Source: JAAXIE01 sp965263155
Lineage (GTDB): Bacteria; Chloroflexota; Dehalococcoidia; Lucifugimonadales; JAAXIE01
Assembly (NCBI GenBank): GCA_965263155.1
Contig: OZ253586.1
Coordinates: 2,852,001 to 2,916,000, forward strand
Length of the DNA: 64,000 bases
Reading direction: 5' to 3'
Positions 39,854 through 48,461 of the stretch are shown in pieces. Made by a program: the position numbers and the translations under genes. The notes below the pieces were generated by a model. It searched no databases. It was not told where the DNA came from and worked only from the letters and a program-made list of their open reading frames with translations. The first letter of the stretch is position 1; every line of letters starts with the position of its first letter.

Positions 39854-41401
39854 ATGGCGTACGACGTGATTATCGTGGGTGCTGGTTCCGCTGGCAGCGC
39901 TCTGGCAACGAGGCTTTCGGAGGACCCCGATCGCTCCGTCCTGCTCTTGGAGGCGGGTCCCGACTACCCCGATTTTGAGCGCCTGCCCGACGACCTGAAG
40001 TTCGGGCGCAGCGCTTTGCGATCGGCCTACGGCACCCATGACTGGGGCTACGAGGCCACTGCCACTCCCGAACACGACGGCCCTATCGCGATACCGCGAG
40101 GACGGGTGACCGGCGGCTCCAGCGCCGTCAACGGTCAAGTGGTCTTCCGTGGGGTTCCCGAGGACTACGACCACTGGGCATCCTTGGGCAACGACGAGTG
40201 GTCCTACGCCAACACCCTTACCTACTTCCGCAAGATGGAGACCGACCAGGACTTCCGTGGTGACTTCCACGGCTCCGACGGCCCTATTCCGGTGCGCCGT
40301 TACAAGCGCGAGGATATGATCCCCAGCGTCAAGGCCTTCTACGAGGCCTGCCTAGCCGAGGGCTACCCTGAGTTCCCAGACCAGAACCACCCCGACTCCA
40401 CTGGGATTGCGCCCACGCCCCTCAACAACAGGGGCGGCGTCCGCGTCAGCACCGCTCTCGCATACCTAGACGAAGCCCGCCACCGGCTCAACCTCACTAT
40501 CCGGGCCAACGTGCAGGCCCGCAGCATCATCTTCGAGGGCAAGCGAGCCGTGGGCATCGAAGCGGAGAGCGGTGGCGAGGCCTTCAGCGTGTACGGCGAC
40601 CAGATTGTCATCAGTGGGGGTGCGATCAACTCGCCGCAACTGCTCATGCTCTCAGGAGTTGGCCCCTCGCAGCAGCTCAGTTCGCTAGGCATCACCCCGG
40701 TACACGACCTGCCTGGCGTTGGCCAGAACCTGCGCGATCATCCTGTGGTCTATATGGTGTTCAGGCAGTTGGTGGAGCGTCCCGTCGGTTTCGAGTCAGC
40801 CATCCAGACCGTGTTGCGTTGCACCGCGGAAGGCTCCGATACCCGCAACGACATACAGATATTCCCCATCCAGATGGAGCCGGAGAACCTAGCTTTCCGG
40901 TTCCCCATCGCAGCCGGACAAAACTGCTTCTCCATCATCATTGCCTTGGAGAACGCCTCCACAGCAGGCGAATTGACCCTTGTCTCCGCCGACCCCAGCG
41001 CGGGACCGCATCTCGACTACCGCTATCTCACGGATGCCTGGGACCGGGAGCGGATGCGTCGTGCAGTGCGCCAAGCCTTGCGCATATGCCAACAGCCAGC
41101 CATGCAGGAAATCCTAGGCGATCGGCTTGTCCCAGACGACGCCGACCTAGCCTCGAACGAAGCGCTGGACTCGTGGATGCTGCGCACCGTCAACACCGAG
41201 CACCACTCCTCGGGCACCTGCAAGATGGGCCCTGCCTCAGACCCCATGGCAGTGGTTGACCAGTACTGCCACGTCCACGGTATCGACGGCCTGCGGGTAG
41301 TGGACGCCTCAGTCATGCCCAACGTCGTCCGCGTCAACACCAACGCCACAACCATCATGATAGGCGAGCGTGTAGCCGACTGGATAAAGGGAGGCACGTA
41401 G
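39854..41401 (+). CDS. GMC-family FAD-dependent oxidoreductase (choline dehydrogenase-like)
   Basis: Oxidises alcohols such as choline, glucose or polyethylene glycol to aldehydes. The 515-residue product starts with the FAD dinucleotide motif YDVIIVGAGSAGSALATRLSED (3-24), followed by IPRGRVTGGSSAVNGQVVFRG, the GMC signature ISGGAINSPQLLMLSGVGPS near 253-272, and the C-terminal active-site stretch NTEHHSSGTCKMGP with the catalytic histidine. ATG 39854 after GGAGGTAGC is chosen over the ATG/GTG at 39791. No partner dehydrogenase lies adjacent and the electron acceptor is unknown. Confidence 0.9.
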   Translation: MAYDVIIVGAGSAGSALATRLSEDPDRSVLLLEAGPDYPDFERLPDDLKFGRSALRSAYGTHDWGYEATATPEHDGPIAIPRGRVTGGSSAVNGQVVFRGVPEDYDHWASLGNDEWSYANTLTYFRKMETDQDFRGDFHGSDGPIPVRRYKREDMIPSVKAFYEACLAEGYPEFPDQNHPDSTGIAPTPLNNRGGVRVSTALAYLDEARHRLNLTIRANVQARSIIFEGKRAVGIEAESGGEAFSVYGDQIVISGGAINSPQLLMLSGVGPSQQLSSLGITPVHDLPGVGQNLRDHPVVYMVFRQLVERPVGFESAIQTVLRCTAEGSDTRNDIQIFPIQMEPENLAFRFPIAAGQNCFSIIIALENASTAGELTLVSADPSAGPHLDYRYLTDAWDRERMRRAVRQALRICQQPAMQEILGDRLVPDDADLASNEALDSWMLRTVNTEHHSSGTCKMGPASDPMAVVDQYCHVHGIDGLRVVDASVMPNVVRVNTNATTIMIGERVADWIKGGT

Positions 41402-42072
41402 CTGCGGCCGCGGTGTGACCATCTCGTCACGGTTGCTACCGATCCATCGTGACTGAAGATAGTCACCAAACGTGGAGCTAGCAGTCTCCCCCGTCATCCC
41501 CGCGGAGGCGGGGATCCACCCTCCGGACTATCGGGCAAGTCACATCCCTAGAGGCCATTCGCCTTCTGTACTCCGACTCGGCCATAGGACGGTGTGGATA
41601 ATTGGCGGCCCAACATGGAGACTCCTAGATAACGGCTTTCGCCCCTATGACGAATACCGTGCAAGGTCTCCTCGGGGGCACGGTGTCAACAAAGGAGACT
41701 GAGGAGCGGTCAGCGGGGAGCAAGGTGTGGCACGCTCGGCACGTGGCGTAGGTGTTATACTGCCAGACCGACGCCAGCAGGCGGGTGTGACGAGAAGACC
41801 CAGGAGGATAGGACCTACTTCCTCAAACCCAGTGCTGACAGGAGTCTGGATAGCCAAGACTGACGCTTGGGGAACGACTTGCCGCAGGCGCTGCACCCTG
41901 ACGAACCATCCGGATTCTTTACCAATGCGTGTCCGAGGCCCGGGCCTAATTCGGGGCAATCTTTCTCCAATTGCCGCCTCTCCTTCGATTTGTCCCTTTC
42001 AGTGGTGATAGCCCTGATACCGCCAGTGATACGGGACTATTGACTCAGATACGAACTTATAGCTAGAGGTGG
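41402..42072. other. Intergenic region with a REP-like hairpin
   Basis: A 670-base gap between the GMC gene and the tRNA genes. It contains the hairpin ATCCCCGC-GGAG-GCGGGGAT at 41496-41515 preceded by CCGTC, the same head as at 28135 and 32132. A weaker pair, GTCACGGTTG and TCGTGAC (41427-41452), lies near the GMC stop. Frames in the rest have no ribosome site or recognisable content. Possibly degraded DNA. Confidence 0.5.
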
Positions 42073-42145
42073 TACGCTCGGCAGGATTCGAACCCGCGAC
42101 CCCCTGGTCCGAAGCCAGGTGCTCTATCCACTGAGCTACGAGCGC
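42073..42145 (-). tRNA. tRNA-Arg (anticodon TCG)
   Basis: On the minus strand: acceptor GCGCTCG/CGAGCGT, anticodon stem CCTGG/CCAGG with loop CTTCGGA, so anticodon TCG, and T arm with TTCGAAT. It ends in A with only CC following, so CCA is not fully encoded. It shares a transcript with tRNA-His, 27 bases upstream. Confidence 0.95.
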
Positions 42146-42172
42146 TGGAAGGGTTTCCGTAGAAATTGGTTG

Positions 42173-42247
42173 GGGTGAGCGATGGGATTCGAACCCACGA
42201 TCTCCTGAGCCACAGTCAGGCGCATTAACCACTTTGCTACGCTCACC
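42173..42247 (-). tRNA. tRNA-His (anticodon GTG)
   Basis: On the minus strand: acceptor GGTGAGC/GCTCACC, anticodon stem CCTGA/TCAGG with loop CTGTGGC, so anticodon GTG, T arm with TTCGAAT. The discriminator is C as in all bacterial tRNA-His; the base before position 1 is T, so G-1 must be added or come from processing. CCA is not encoded. Confidence 0.95.
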
Positions 42248-42265
42248 ACGAGATACTGACGCTAA

Positions 42266-42295
42266 AGTCTAAAGGCTGGCGGCCAGCTACGTCAA
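42266..42295 (-). promoter_or_regulatory. Promoter of the tRNA-His/tRNA-Arg operon
   Basis: On the minus strand TTGACG (42295-42290), 18-base spacer, TAGACT (42271-42266). The -10 box lies 18 bases before the tRNA-His 5' end. Confidence 0.6.
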
Positions 42296-42320
42296 CGTCG
42301 GTGCAGCGGATCAAAGGAGG

Positions 42321-43250
42321 TTAAACGGGACACTTGCACTTGTCGAGCTTCGGACGCCCGTATTCGGCGAAGAGAAGCTGGCTTGCGTACCCGGCACAAG
42401 GTCTGAAATATGCTTGGGCCGATATCCTTATTTGACGACGCTCTTCATCCTTCAACTGCGCATACTTCTTCTGCTCCCATCCATCAGGAGCTTCGTCCAG
42501 CTGGCCCCGACATGCCTTCGTCAATCCGGTAAAGATATTAGTATCAAGTGGGAACGCTTCTGGTTTGCCCATCGAAAAGAGAAGTATACAGTTGGCGACT
42601 TTGTCTTGGATACCATCACAGAGCCTTAAGCGTTCTAAGGCGGCTTTGTACTGCATACGCCCCACAGCGCGTAGGTCTAGAGAGCCGTCAACCACTTCCG
42701 TGGCGAGCAGATGGACGAATGCTGCATGTCTACTAACTCCGAGGTGCAGCCTTCGTAGGCTGCACAACTTGGCCCGCACTAAACGCTGGGCCGTAGGGAA
42801 CGATTTTCGAGAGATACGGTCTATTGATAACGGGTCCCCGTAGGTAGTGGCTATCTCTTCCACAGCTTTCGCGATTCTGGGCACCTTGTGCCGCGGGGAC
42901 AGCACATAGGTTATCAAACACTCCCAAGGCTCCTGTTGCAGAATGCGCATCCCTCTATACTTCCTAACCAACTGTGCCATCTTGGTGTTTCCGTTCAGCA
43001 GCGCATCGTGGATGGGTTTCACGGGTTGATCGAGTCCAAGGTAGCGTCGAAGCAGGTCCTCCGCTATCTCGGCCCGTACGTTGCTGCGGTACTCCACCCC
43101 ATAGTCGGTCTGGCGTAGCGCGAAGAGTTTACCCCTGACCACGCCGTGGTGCCAGCCTTCATCATCGCCAGGACACCATCGCAAGGCTTGGCCCATCGTC
43201 AGAGTGAGATGGAGGTTGAATGGCGGGTAGCAAATAGGAAGAAACGGCAT
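42321..43250 (-). CDS. 8-oxoguanine DNA glycosylase-like (OGG1/AlkA-type HhH) protein
   Basis: Base-excision repair enzyme of 309 residues. The N-terminal beta domain holds LHLTLTMGQALRWCP, which fits OGG1's start of the antiparallel sheet. The helix-hairpin-helix is around LRLCDGIQDKVANCILLFSMG, with the lysine of DKVANC in the place of the OGG1 catalytic lysine, and the acidic residue lies downstream in PEAFPLDTNIFTGL. EPWECLITYVLSP near residue 107 is also typical. It directly follows a shorter paralogue (3-base gap). ATG at 43250 behind GGGGAGGGG. Activity on 8-oxoG is inferred; other HhH substrates are possible. Confidence 0.83.
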   Translation of the reverse strand: MPFLPICYPPFNLHLTLTMGQALRWCPGDDEGWHHGVVRGKLFALRQTDYGVEYRSNVRAEIAEDLLRRYLGLDQPVKPIHDALLNGNTKMAQLVRKYRGMRILQQEPWECLITYVLSPRHKVPRIAKAVEEIATTYGDPLSIDRISRKSFPTAQRLVRAKLCSLRRLHLGVSRHAAFVHLLATEVVDGSLDLRAVGRMQYKAALERLRLCDGIQDKVANCILLFSMGKPEAFPLDTNIFTGLTKACRGQLDEAPDGWEQKKYAQLKDEERRQIRISAQAYFRPCAGYASQLLFAEYGRPKLDKCKCPV

Positions 43251-43253
43251 TCT

Positions 43254-43967
43254 CTACCCCTCCCCATCCACGCCATACTTGTCCAGCGAGTACAGCAGCA
43301 CGCAGTCGGCGACCTGCTCGTTGACGCCTCCGTACTGCATCAGGCTCTCCTTGGCCTCGGAGTAGGGCTTGATGCTCAGCGCGTCCAAGCTCAGGGCGCC
43401 GCTGGCCACATCCTCGGAGATTAGGTGTACGTATTCGGCACGTCTTGGCATACGGAGGGCTACCCTGCTCAGGTCGGCTACGCTGACTTGGGCTAGGCGG
43501 TCGGGCTTGGGGAAGGAATAGCGCGTCACGGTGTCTAGAGCCAGTCGCTTTCCATGGTATTCGCACAATCGCTCTATGTCCGATGAGAGCCTGCGGACAC
43601 GTTGCCCGGGGGTGCAGACGCAGGTGATTAAGCACTCCCAAGGATCCGGTCGCATCAGACACATGCCCTCGTGTCGACCCAGCGACTCGGACATCCCGGA
43701 GTCGCACCGGCTGAGTATCTCGTGCAGACGTGGGAGGTCCCTTTCGAGCCCTAGGTAGTGGCGGAGCGTTTCTCCGTCGGATTCCTCGGGCTCGCTGGTG
43801 CGGAACTCCACTTTGTCCTCGGCGGTCTGGCGCAGCATAAAGAGCTTGTCTCCGACGACCCCAGAGCGCCAGCCGCCGTTTTCCTTGCGCCAACGCAGGA
43901 CCAAGCCCATGGTGAGGGTACGTCCTAGGTCGAAGGGTTGCCGTACAAGCAGGTCTCCTTGGGGCAT
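43254..43967 (-). CDS. Truncated OGG-like glycosylase paralogue
   Basis: 237 residues aligning with the downstream gene: LGRTLTMGLVLRWRKENGGWRSGVVGDKLFMLRQT, DPWECLITCVCTP and YGGVNEQVADCVLLYSLDKYGV. The sequence stops with VDGEG just where the partner has PLDTNIF, so the catalytic aspartate and the last 70 or so residues are missing. The lysine position also reads NEQVAD, so the nucleophile is gone too. The frame is intact and has a good ribosome site (AAGGAG) at its ATG 43967. It may be a decaying duplicate, or a non-catalytic partner of the downstream enzyme. Confidence 0.8.
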   Translation of the reverse strand: MPQGDLLVRQPFDLGRTLTMGLVLRWRKENGGWRSGVVGDKLFMLRQTAEDKVEFRTSEPEESDGETLRHYLGLERDLPRLHEILSRCDSGMSESLGRHEGMCLMRPDPWECLITCVCTPGQRVRRLSSDIERLCEYHGKRLALDTVTRYSFPKPDRLAQVSVADLSRVALRMPRRAEYVHLISEDVASGALSLDALSIKPYSEAKESLMQYGGVNEQVADCVLLYSLDKYGVDGEG

Positions 43968-44024
43968 GGGAGACTCCTTCCTCAGTGTCTTGTGTGGGCT
44001 CTGACGGGCGAGTAAGTGCGCCTG

Positions 44025-45533
44025 CTACGCCTCTTTGGCCAAGGACGTGCTCAGCTCCACCAAGGTGCGTACGGGTACGCCTGTGGCGCCCTTCACCATG
44101 TAGCCCTTCTCACGGTCGGTGTAGGTCGTGCCCGCCACATCCATGTGGGCCCAAGCCACGCCCTCGGCGAACTCGGCTAGGATGCACGCGGCGGTGATGG
44201 ACCCCGCGCCGCGGCCTCCTGTGTTCTTCATGTCGGCCACGTTGCTGCGAATCATGTCCTTGTAGTCGTGCAGAGGCAGCTGCCAAGATGGTTCGCCCAT
44301 TCGCTCTCCTGAGGCCAGCACCCGATCGACCATGGGCTGGTCGTTGCCCATGACGCCCGTAATTCGATTGCCTAACGCTACGACGACGGCCCCAGTTAAG
44401 GTCGCGATGTCCACCATGCGTGTCAGCCCCAAGTGCTTGGCGTAGCAAATGACGTCGGCCAGCACCAGACGGCCTTCGGCGTCGGTGTTCAGCACCTCGA
44501 TGGTCTTGCCTCCCATGGTCCTGACGATATCGCCAGGGCGCTGAGCTTGGCCTCCCGGCATGTTCTCCGTGGCCCCGATGATGCCGGTGACGTTTATTTT
44601 GGGTTGAAGGCGGGCTAGGATTTTCATCGCGCCCATGACCGACGCACCGCCCGCCATGTCCCGCTTCATGTCTTCCATTCCTTGGGCTGTCTTCAGCGAC
44701 AGTCCGCCGCTGTCAAATGTGATGCCCTTGCCCAGTAGACCTAGGTTATTGCCCGGATTGTCGGGGTCGCCCCGGTACTGGAGAGTGATGAGCTTGGGCG
44801 GTTCGACGCTTCCTTGGGCTACGCCAAGGAAGCTGCCCATGCCCAACTCCTCCATGTCGTGACGCTCCAGCACGGCGCAGTCCAGCCCTTCCACCGACGC
44901 CATCTGCATGGCAATCTCCGCCATACGAGTGGGAGTCATCACGTTGGGAGGGGAGTTGACCATGTCCCTTGTCAGAGAGACCCCCTCTGCAACATCGGAG
45001 CCTTGTCTTGCGCCCTTCTCCAGCTCGTCCAGTTTGGAGACGTCCCCCTCGATGATCGACATTTCGTCCAAATTGCCCCGGCTATCGTCGTCCCGGCTCT
45101 GGTACTCGGTAAAACGGTAGAGTCCGAGAGATGCCCCCTCAGCGATGGCTTGGCCAGAGTTGCGTGGGCTGACACCGCCGATGCCCGCGCCATGGGCAAT
45201 GGTGGCCGCTGAGGTGATGCCACGACGGCGCAGGAAGCGGCACGCCTCGGCGGTCACCTCGCGGATGGTGTCGACGCCGAACTTGTCGGACTTGCCCAAG
45301 CCAGCTACCAGCACACGGGAGGGGGCGATACGTTCGAAGGTATGCACGAGGGTCATCTCGCCCTTTTTCCCTTTGGTCTCGCCTTCTGCAATCAGCTGCG
45401 AGATGGCGCCGTCCAGTGCCCGGTCGACCGCACCAGTGGCGCCACCGGGGTGCGTCACACCTTCGAACAGGTTGATGATGAGGGCGGGGGTAGAGACGTG
45501 AGTGACATCGCCATGGGTTACGATTATGCGCAT
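44025..45533 (-). CDS. pepA: Leucyl aminopeptidase (M17)
   Basis: Di-metal aminopeptidase of 502 residues. The C-terminal catalytic domain contains LLGKGITFDSGGLSLK near 269-284, MKRDMAGGASVMGAM with the metal-binding aspartate, and the signature NTDAEGRLVLADV near 351-363, plus VDIATLTGAVVVALG. The N-terminal macrodomain-like part starts RIIVTHGDVTHVSTPALII. All metal ligands (D274, D/E of NTDAEGR) are visible. ATG at 45533 with AAGGAGAAGC upstream. Hexameric, cytosolic peptide turnover; might also bind DNA as E. coli PepA does, which is not shown here. Confidence 0.93.
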   Translation of the reverse strand: MRIIVTHGDVTHVSTPALIINLFEGVTHPGGATGAVDRALDGAISQLIAEGETKGKKGEMTLVHTFERIAPSRVLVAGLGKSDKFGVDTIREVTAEACRFLRRRGITSAATIAHGAGIGGVSPRNSGQAIAEGASLGLYRFTEYQSRDDDSRGNLDEMSIIEGDVSKLDELEKGARQGSDVAEGVSLTRDMVNSPPNVMTPTRMAEIAMQMASVEGLDCAVLERHDMEELGMGSFLGVAQGSVEPPKLITLQYRGDPDNPGNNLGLLGKGITFDSGGLSLKTAQGMEDMKRDMAGGASVMGAMKILARLQPKINVTGIIGATENMPGGQAQRPGDIVRTMGGKTIEVLNTDAEGRLVLADVICYAKHLGLTRMVDIATLTGAVVVALGNRITGVMGNDQPMVDRVLASGERMGEPSWQLPLHDYKDMIRSNVADMKNTGGRGAGSITAACILAEFAEGVAWAHMDVAGTTYTDREKGYMVKGATGVPVRTLVELSTSLAKEA

Positions 45534-45606
45534 TCGGCTTCTCCTTAACCTGACCTTAGGGGCAATCTTGTGTTCTCAGGGAGGCAAGAATGCCTGCATG
45601 GCTGCA

Positions 45607-46524
45607 TTATATCCCCGAAAGAGTGGAGGCTTCTTCCGGGGACATACAGAAAGCCACTCCTAGCAATCCGGGCCCCGTGTGGGCCCCAATTACGGGTGTC
45701 ATTTGGCTTACGAATATGTCACGACAGTCAAAGTGTGCCTCGATTTCTCGGAGCAGCGACTCAGCGTCTGTGGCGGCGTCCGCCTCCATGATGTTGACGT
45801 GAATGCGAGCGTCGCCTGCCATTGTGCGCATCTGCTCTATTATGCAGTTGATAGCGCGGGCGCGGCTGCGGGGCTTGGCGAACAGGTGGGGTTCGCCTTG
45901 GCGCAGCTCGAACACGGGGTTGATGCGCAGCGCAGAGGCCGCGGAATAGCCCAACCAGCTGACCCGGCCGCTGGCCCGTAGGTAGCTGAGGTCGTCGAGG
46001 GTCGCCAGCAGCCGCAACCGCGGGATGGCGTGTTCGGCGCGCTGCACGATGAAGTCCAATGGCAGGCCGGAGTTGGCGGCTTGGGCGGCGTCGAGGGCGA
46101 GCAGGGCACAGGCGCCAGCCGCGGTTCGGCTGTCCATCACATGGACCCGGAGGCCGGGCGTGGACTGGCAGGCCGTAACTGCAGCTACTTTAGCGGTCTC
46201 GTAGGCAGCGCTGAAGCGCGATGCGACCACTATACATAAGACATCGGGCGCAAGTTCGTGTGCCGAGGTAAGGGCTTGAAGGAAAGCATTGGAGTTCGGA
46301 GCCGAAGTGGTGACGTCCTTTTGTCCTAGGCGAAGCAGGCGGTAGAAATCGGTGGGCTGTATGTCGACGCCGTCTTGCAGGGGAACGCCGTCAATGATCA
46401 GGGTGTGGGGTACTACCGTAATCTTCCATTGCTCAACCAAGCAGGCAGGCAGGCAGGCGCTGCTATCTACGACAATCGCTACTTGGGGCGCTACTTGGGG
46501 CGTTACCTGGCGTTGGTCGACCAA
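45607..46524 (-). CDS. DegV family fatty-acid-binding protein
   Basis: Two-domain protein of 305 residues that binds a fatty acid and delivers it to fatty acid kinase (FakB role). VAIVVDSSACLPACLVEQWKITVVPHTLIIDG at 15-46 holds the conserved D-S-x-x phosphate/carboxylate site, followed by TSAPNSNAF (the conserved T-S-Q-P region) near 80, the RLRLLATLDDLSYLRASGR segment and the C-terminal FVSQMTPVIGAHTGPGLLGVAF. TTG start at 46524, overlapping the upstream HAAS gene by 22 bases. The N-terminal TPQVAPQVA is a small duplication encoded by repeated DNA. The partner kinase is not in the window. Confidence 0.85.
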   Translation of the reverse strand: MVDQRQVTPQVAPQVAIVVDSSACLPACLVEQWKITVVPHTLIIDGVPLQDGVDIQPTDFYRLLRLGQKDVTTSAPNSNAFLQALTSAHELAPDVLCIVVASRFSAAYETAKVAAVTACQSTPGLRVHVMDSRTAAGACALLALDAAQAANSGLPLDFIVQRAEHAIPRLRLLATLDDLSYLRASGRVSWLGYSAASALRINPVFELRQGEPHLFAKPRSRARAINCIIEQMRTMAGDARIHVNIMEADAATDAESLLREIEAHFDCRDIFVSQMTPVIGAHTGPGLLGVAFCMSPEEASTLSGI

Positions 46525-47507
46525 CGGGGCGGACCCTCGCCGCCTTCGAAGAGGTCCATGGCCTCATCCTCGTCTTCCAGTTTCGATCCCAACACCGCAG
46601 GGCTCAAAAGGAATGCGACCGACGCTAGGATGATGAGGATGGCAGCCAGTATGCCAAAGCTGATGGGTATCGTTACCATGGTGAAGGCAACCATGAAAGC
46701 CGTGGACACCATGAGCAGGCCAATCTTCAGCAGGCGGTTGCCTATCATGAAGAAGGCGCCTGTGGTGACTGCCAGCGCGAGGAATACCAAGGCGCGGTCT
46801 CCGTCAGTCTCGCGCATGCCTATCTTGGCTTGGCCCCACAGACTTCCTTGGGAGTTGAAGAATAGCAGCCAAGTGGTAAGGAAGGGGAAAGGCAGGGCGG
46901 TTAGCGAAGCCATCAGCCAGTCCTGCTTTACCAGAGGCACCACGACCCGGGCCATAATCCACAGCGAGAAGGGTATGTACGCCAGTATCAGCAGGTAAAG
47001 CGCTGGCGTGAGCGGTAGACCTCCCGTGGTCAGGAAGATCCATGCCCCGTAGACCAAGGCTATGGTGGCTAGGAGCCAAGAGAGTGCAGGCGCGGCCATG
47101 CAGTAACCCAGCCAAGAGTAGCTCCACTTGGGCTTATCCTTGCGCCAGCAACGTATCGCCACCATGGCGACACCAAGAAGCACTACTACCAAGAGGGCGT
47201 AGCGCGTCCAGAGATTGAGCGCGAAGAGGGCGGCTAGCAGCAGGTGGGGCACGGTGGCCAACAGTATGTCGCGCCATGAGCCCTTGCTGTGTACGGCGTA
47301 TATGCTGCCTGCGATGAGGGCCGGCTTGCCCATGTACTGCATAGCTCGTTGCAGGGCCTCTTTGCGGGAGGCGCCAGCGGCTTGAAGGTCGCCTGCCTTA
47401 TCCTCCAGATGGCTCTGGAGTTCCAAGAGAATATTGTGCTGCGTAGTAGGGTCGAGTCGCAGCTGCTTGGCAAGGCTACCTAGGTAGTGACGAATCTCTT
47501 GGTCCAA
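46503..47507 (-). CDS. HAAS-domain (permease-prefix) membrane protein
   Basis: A 334-residue protein. Residues 1-85 form a helical HAAS-like domain (IRHYLGSLAKQLRLDPTTQHNILLELQSHLEDKAGDLQAAG and RAMQYMGKPALIAGSIY), the module of proteins paired with PadR regulators. About eight membrane helices follow, such as LLLAALFALNLWTRYALLVVVLLGVAMV and GNRLLKIGLLMVSTAFMVAFTMVTIPI. Transport function is not obvious. TTG start at 47507, 6 bases after the PadR stop and with GAGGTAG upstream; a 22-base overlap with degV follows. The three genes look like one operon under PadR control. Confidence 0.75.
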   Translation of the reverse strand: MDQEIRHYLGSLAKQLRLDPTTQHNILLELQSHLEDKAGDLQAAGASRKEALQRAMQYMGKPALIAGSIYAVHSKGSWRDILLATVPHLLLAALFALNLWTRYALLVVVLLGVAMVAIRCWRKDKPKWSYSWLGYCMAAPALSWLLATIALVYGAWIFLTTGGLPLTPALYLLILAYIPFSLWIMARVVVPLVKQDWLMASLTALPFPFLTTWLLFFNSQGSLWGQAKIGMRETDGDRALVFLALAVTTGAFFMIGNRLLKIGLLMVSTAFMVAFTMVTIPISFGILAAILIILASVAFLLSPAVLGSKLEDEDEAMDLFEGGEGPPRWSTNAR

Positions 47508-47513
47508 CGAAGG

Positions 47514-47879
47514 CTACCTCGTCGACGTGTTGCTATTGAGCGTGTTGCTATTGAGTTGCGGGACCATTATCGCGTTGACCGCCGTGGCGAACTTGTTCCA
47601 TTCGCTGGTGCGCTCAGACAGGACGCGCTCGCCCTTAGCGGTGATGTGATAGTAGCGTCGTGGCGTCCCGATATTGGCCTCTTCCCAACGTCCCTCTACC
47701 AACCGCGCCTCCTCTAACCGGTGCAATGCCGGGTAGAGGGTGCCCTCTTTGAACTGGAAGTAACCGCTGCTACGACGCTCCATCTCCTTGACGATCTGAT
47801 AGCCATACATTGACTCTTGGGTAAGCAGGGACAGGAGGAGAGTCTCCGTATTGCCCTTTAGCAACTCTTTCTGGTTCAT
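47514..47879 (-). CDS. PadR-family transcriptional regulator
   Basis: A 121-residue winged-helix regulator. MNQKELLKGNTETLLLSLLTQESMYGYQIVKEMERRSSGYFQFKEGTLYPALHRLEEARLVEGRW is the PadR N-terminal domain, with ARRYYHITAKGERVLSE after it. The start at ATG 47879 is chosen because all residues before it (to 48137) look random. The C-terminal end repeats NSNT twice. It lies upstream of the HAAS protein gene and probably controls the operon. The 330 bases upstream (47880-48209) hold no recognised gene; a clear PadR operator is not seen. Confidence 0.87.
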   Translation of the reverse strand: MNQKELLKGNTETLLLSLLTQESMYGYQIVKEMERRSSGYFQFKEGTLYPALHRLEEARLVEGRWEEANIGTPRRYYHITAKGERVLSERTSEWNKFATAVNAIMVPQLNSNTLNSNTSTR

Positions 47880-48209
47880 GCTCGCACCTGTACCTAAGTG
47901 TTGCGCCGATTCTATCGGCTGGCGCCTTTTGTCGTCAACAAGAGGTGGCTTGGGAGTACGGGGGGCGATACCGGCGAAAGGGGCGGCTTCGGGGACGGTT
48001 GCGCCGAATTGGTGTGCGAGTGGGAATTTCTGCCTTCTAGCAGCGATTTCAGACAGGTCGTAGCTGCCGTGCGTTTTTTCGTAGCTGATTTCATTGAAAT
48101 TTGTGAAAGCGTTCCTTCCGGTGCGCTTGTTCTTCACGACTGGGTTTCCCAGTTGTGGGGCACGTTGGGGAGTTGGTTGGGCGGTCGGGTTGCCTCAGCA
48201 CTGAACCGG

Positions 48210-48452
48210 CTAGGGCAGGATGCTGAAGATTAGGAACAGTATCAACAGCGCGATGGTGGGGGTTAAGTCGAACATGCCCATCCGCGGTATGATCTTCCGC
48301 AGGGGCTGCAGTACAGGCTCCGTCACCTGGTATATGAGGGCCACAAGAGGGTTCAGCCTGTTTGCCGTGGGGAACCATGAAAGTATCGTTCTAGCGAAGA
48401 TGGCTACGATGAGGACGACGATGAACGCCTTGAGTATAGTTACGACGATCAA
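48210..48452 (-). CDS. YggT family membrane protein
   Basis: An 80-residue protein with two hydrophobic segments (VVTILKAFIVVLIVAIFARTILSWFP and LTPTIALLILFLIFSILP) and the conserved NPLVALIYQVTEPVLQPLRKIIPRMGMFDLTP between them. YggT proteins sit in the membrane and are often found next to proC, as here (9 bases apart). The role is unknown; they influence osmotic behaviour and division in some bacteria. TTG start at 48452. Confidence 0.85.
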   Translation of the reverse strand: MIVVTILKAFIVVLIVAIFARTILSWFPTANRLNPLVALIYQVTEPVLQPLRKIIPRMGMFDLTPTIALLILFLIFSILP

Positions 48453-48461
48453 GGCTTCATC

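Noticed and set aside
41645..41959. 104-residue minus-strand frame in the GMC-tRNA gap
   Set aside because: Low-information composition, no start signal.
46375..46998. 207-residue plus-strand frame across degV and the HAAS gene
   Set aside because: Antisense to two supported genes; no recognisable features.
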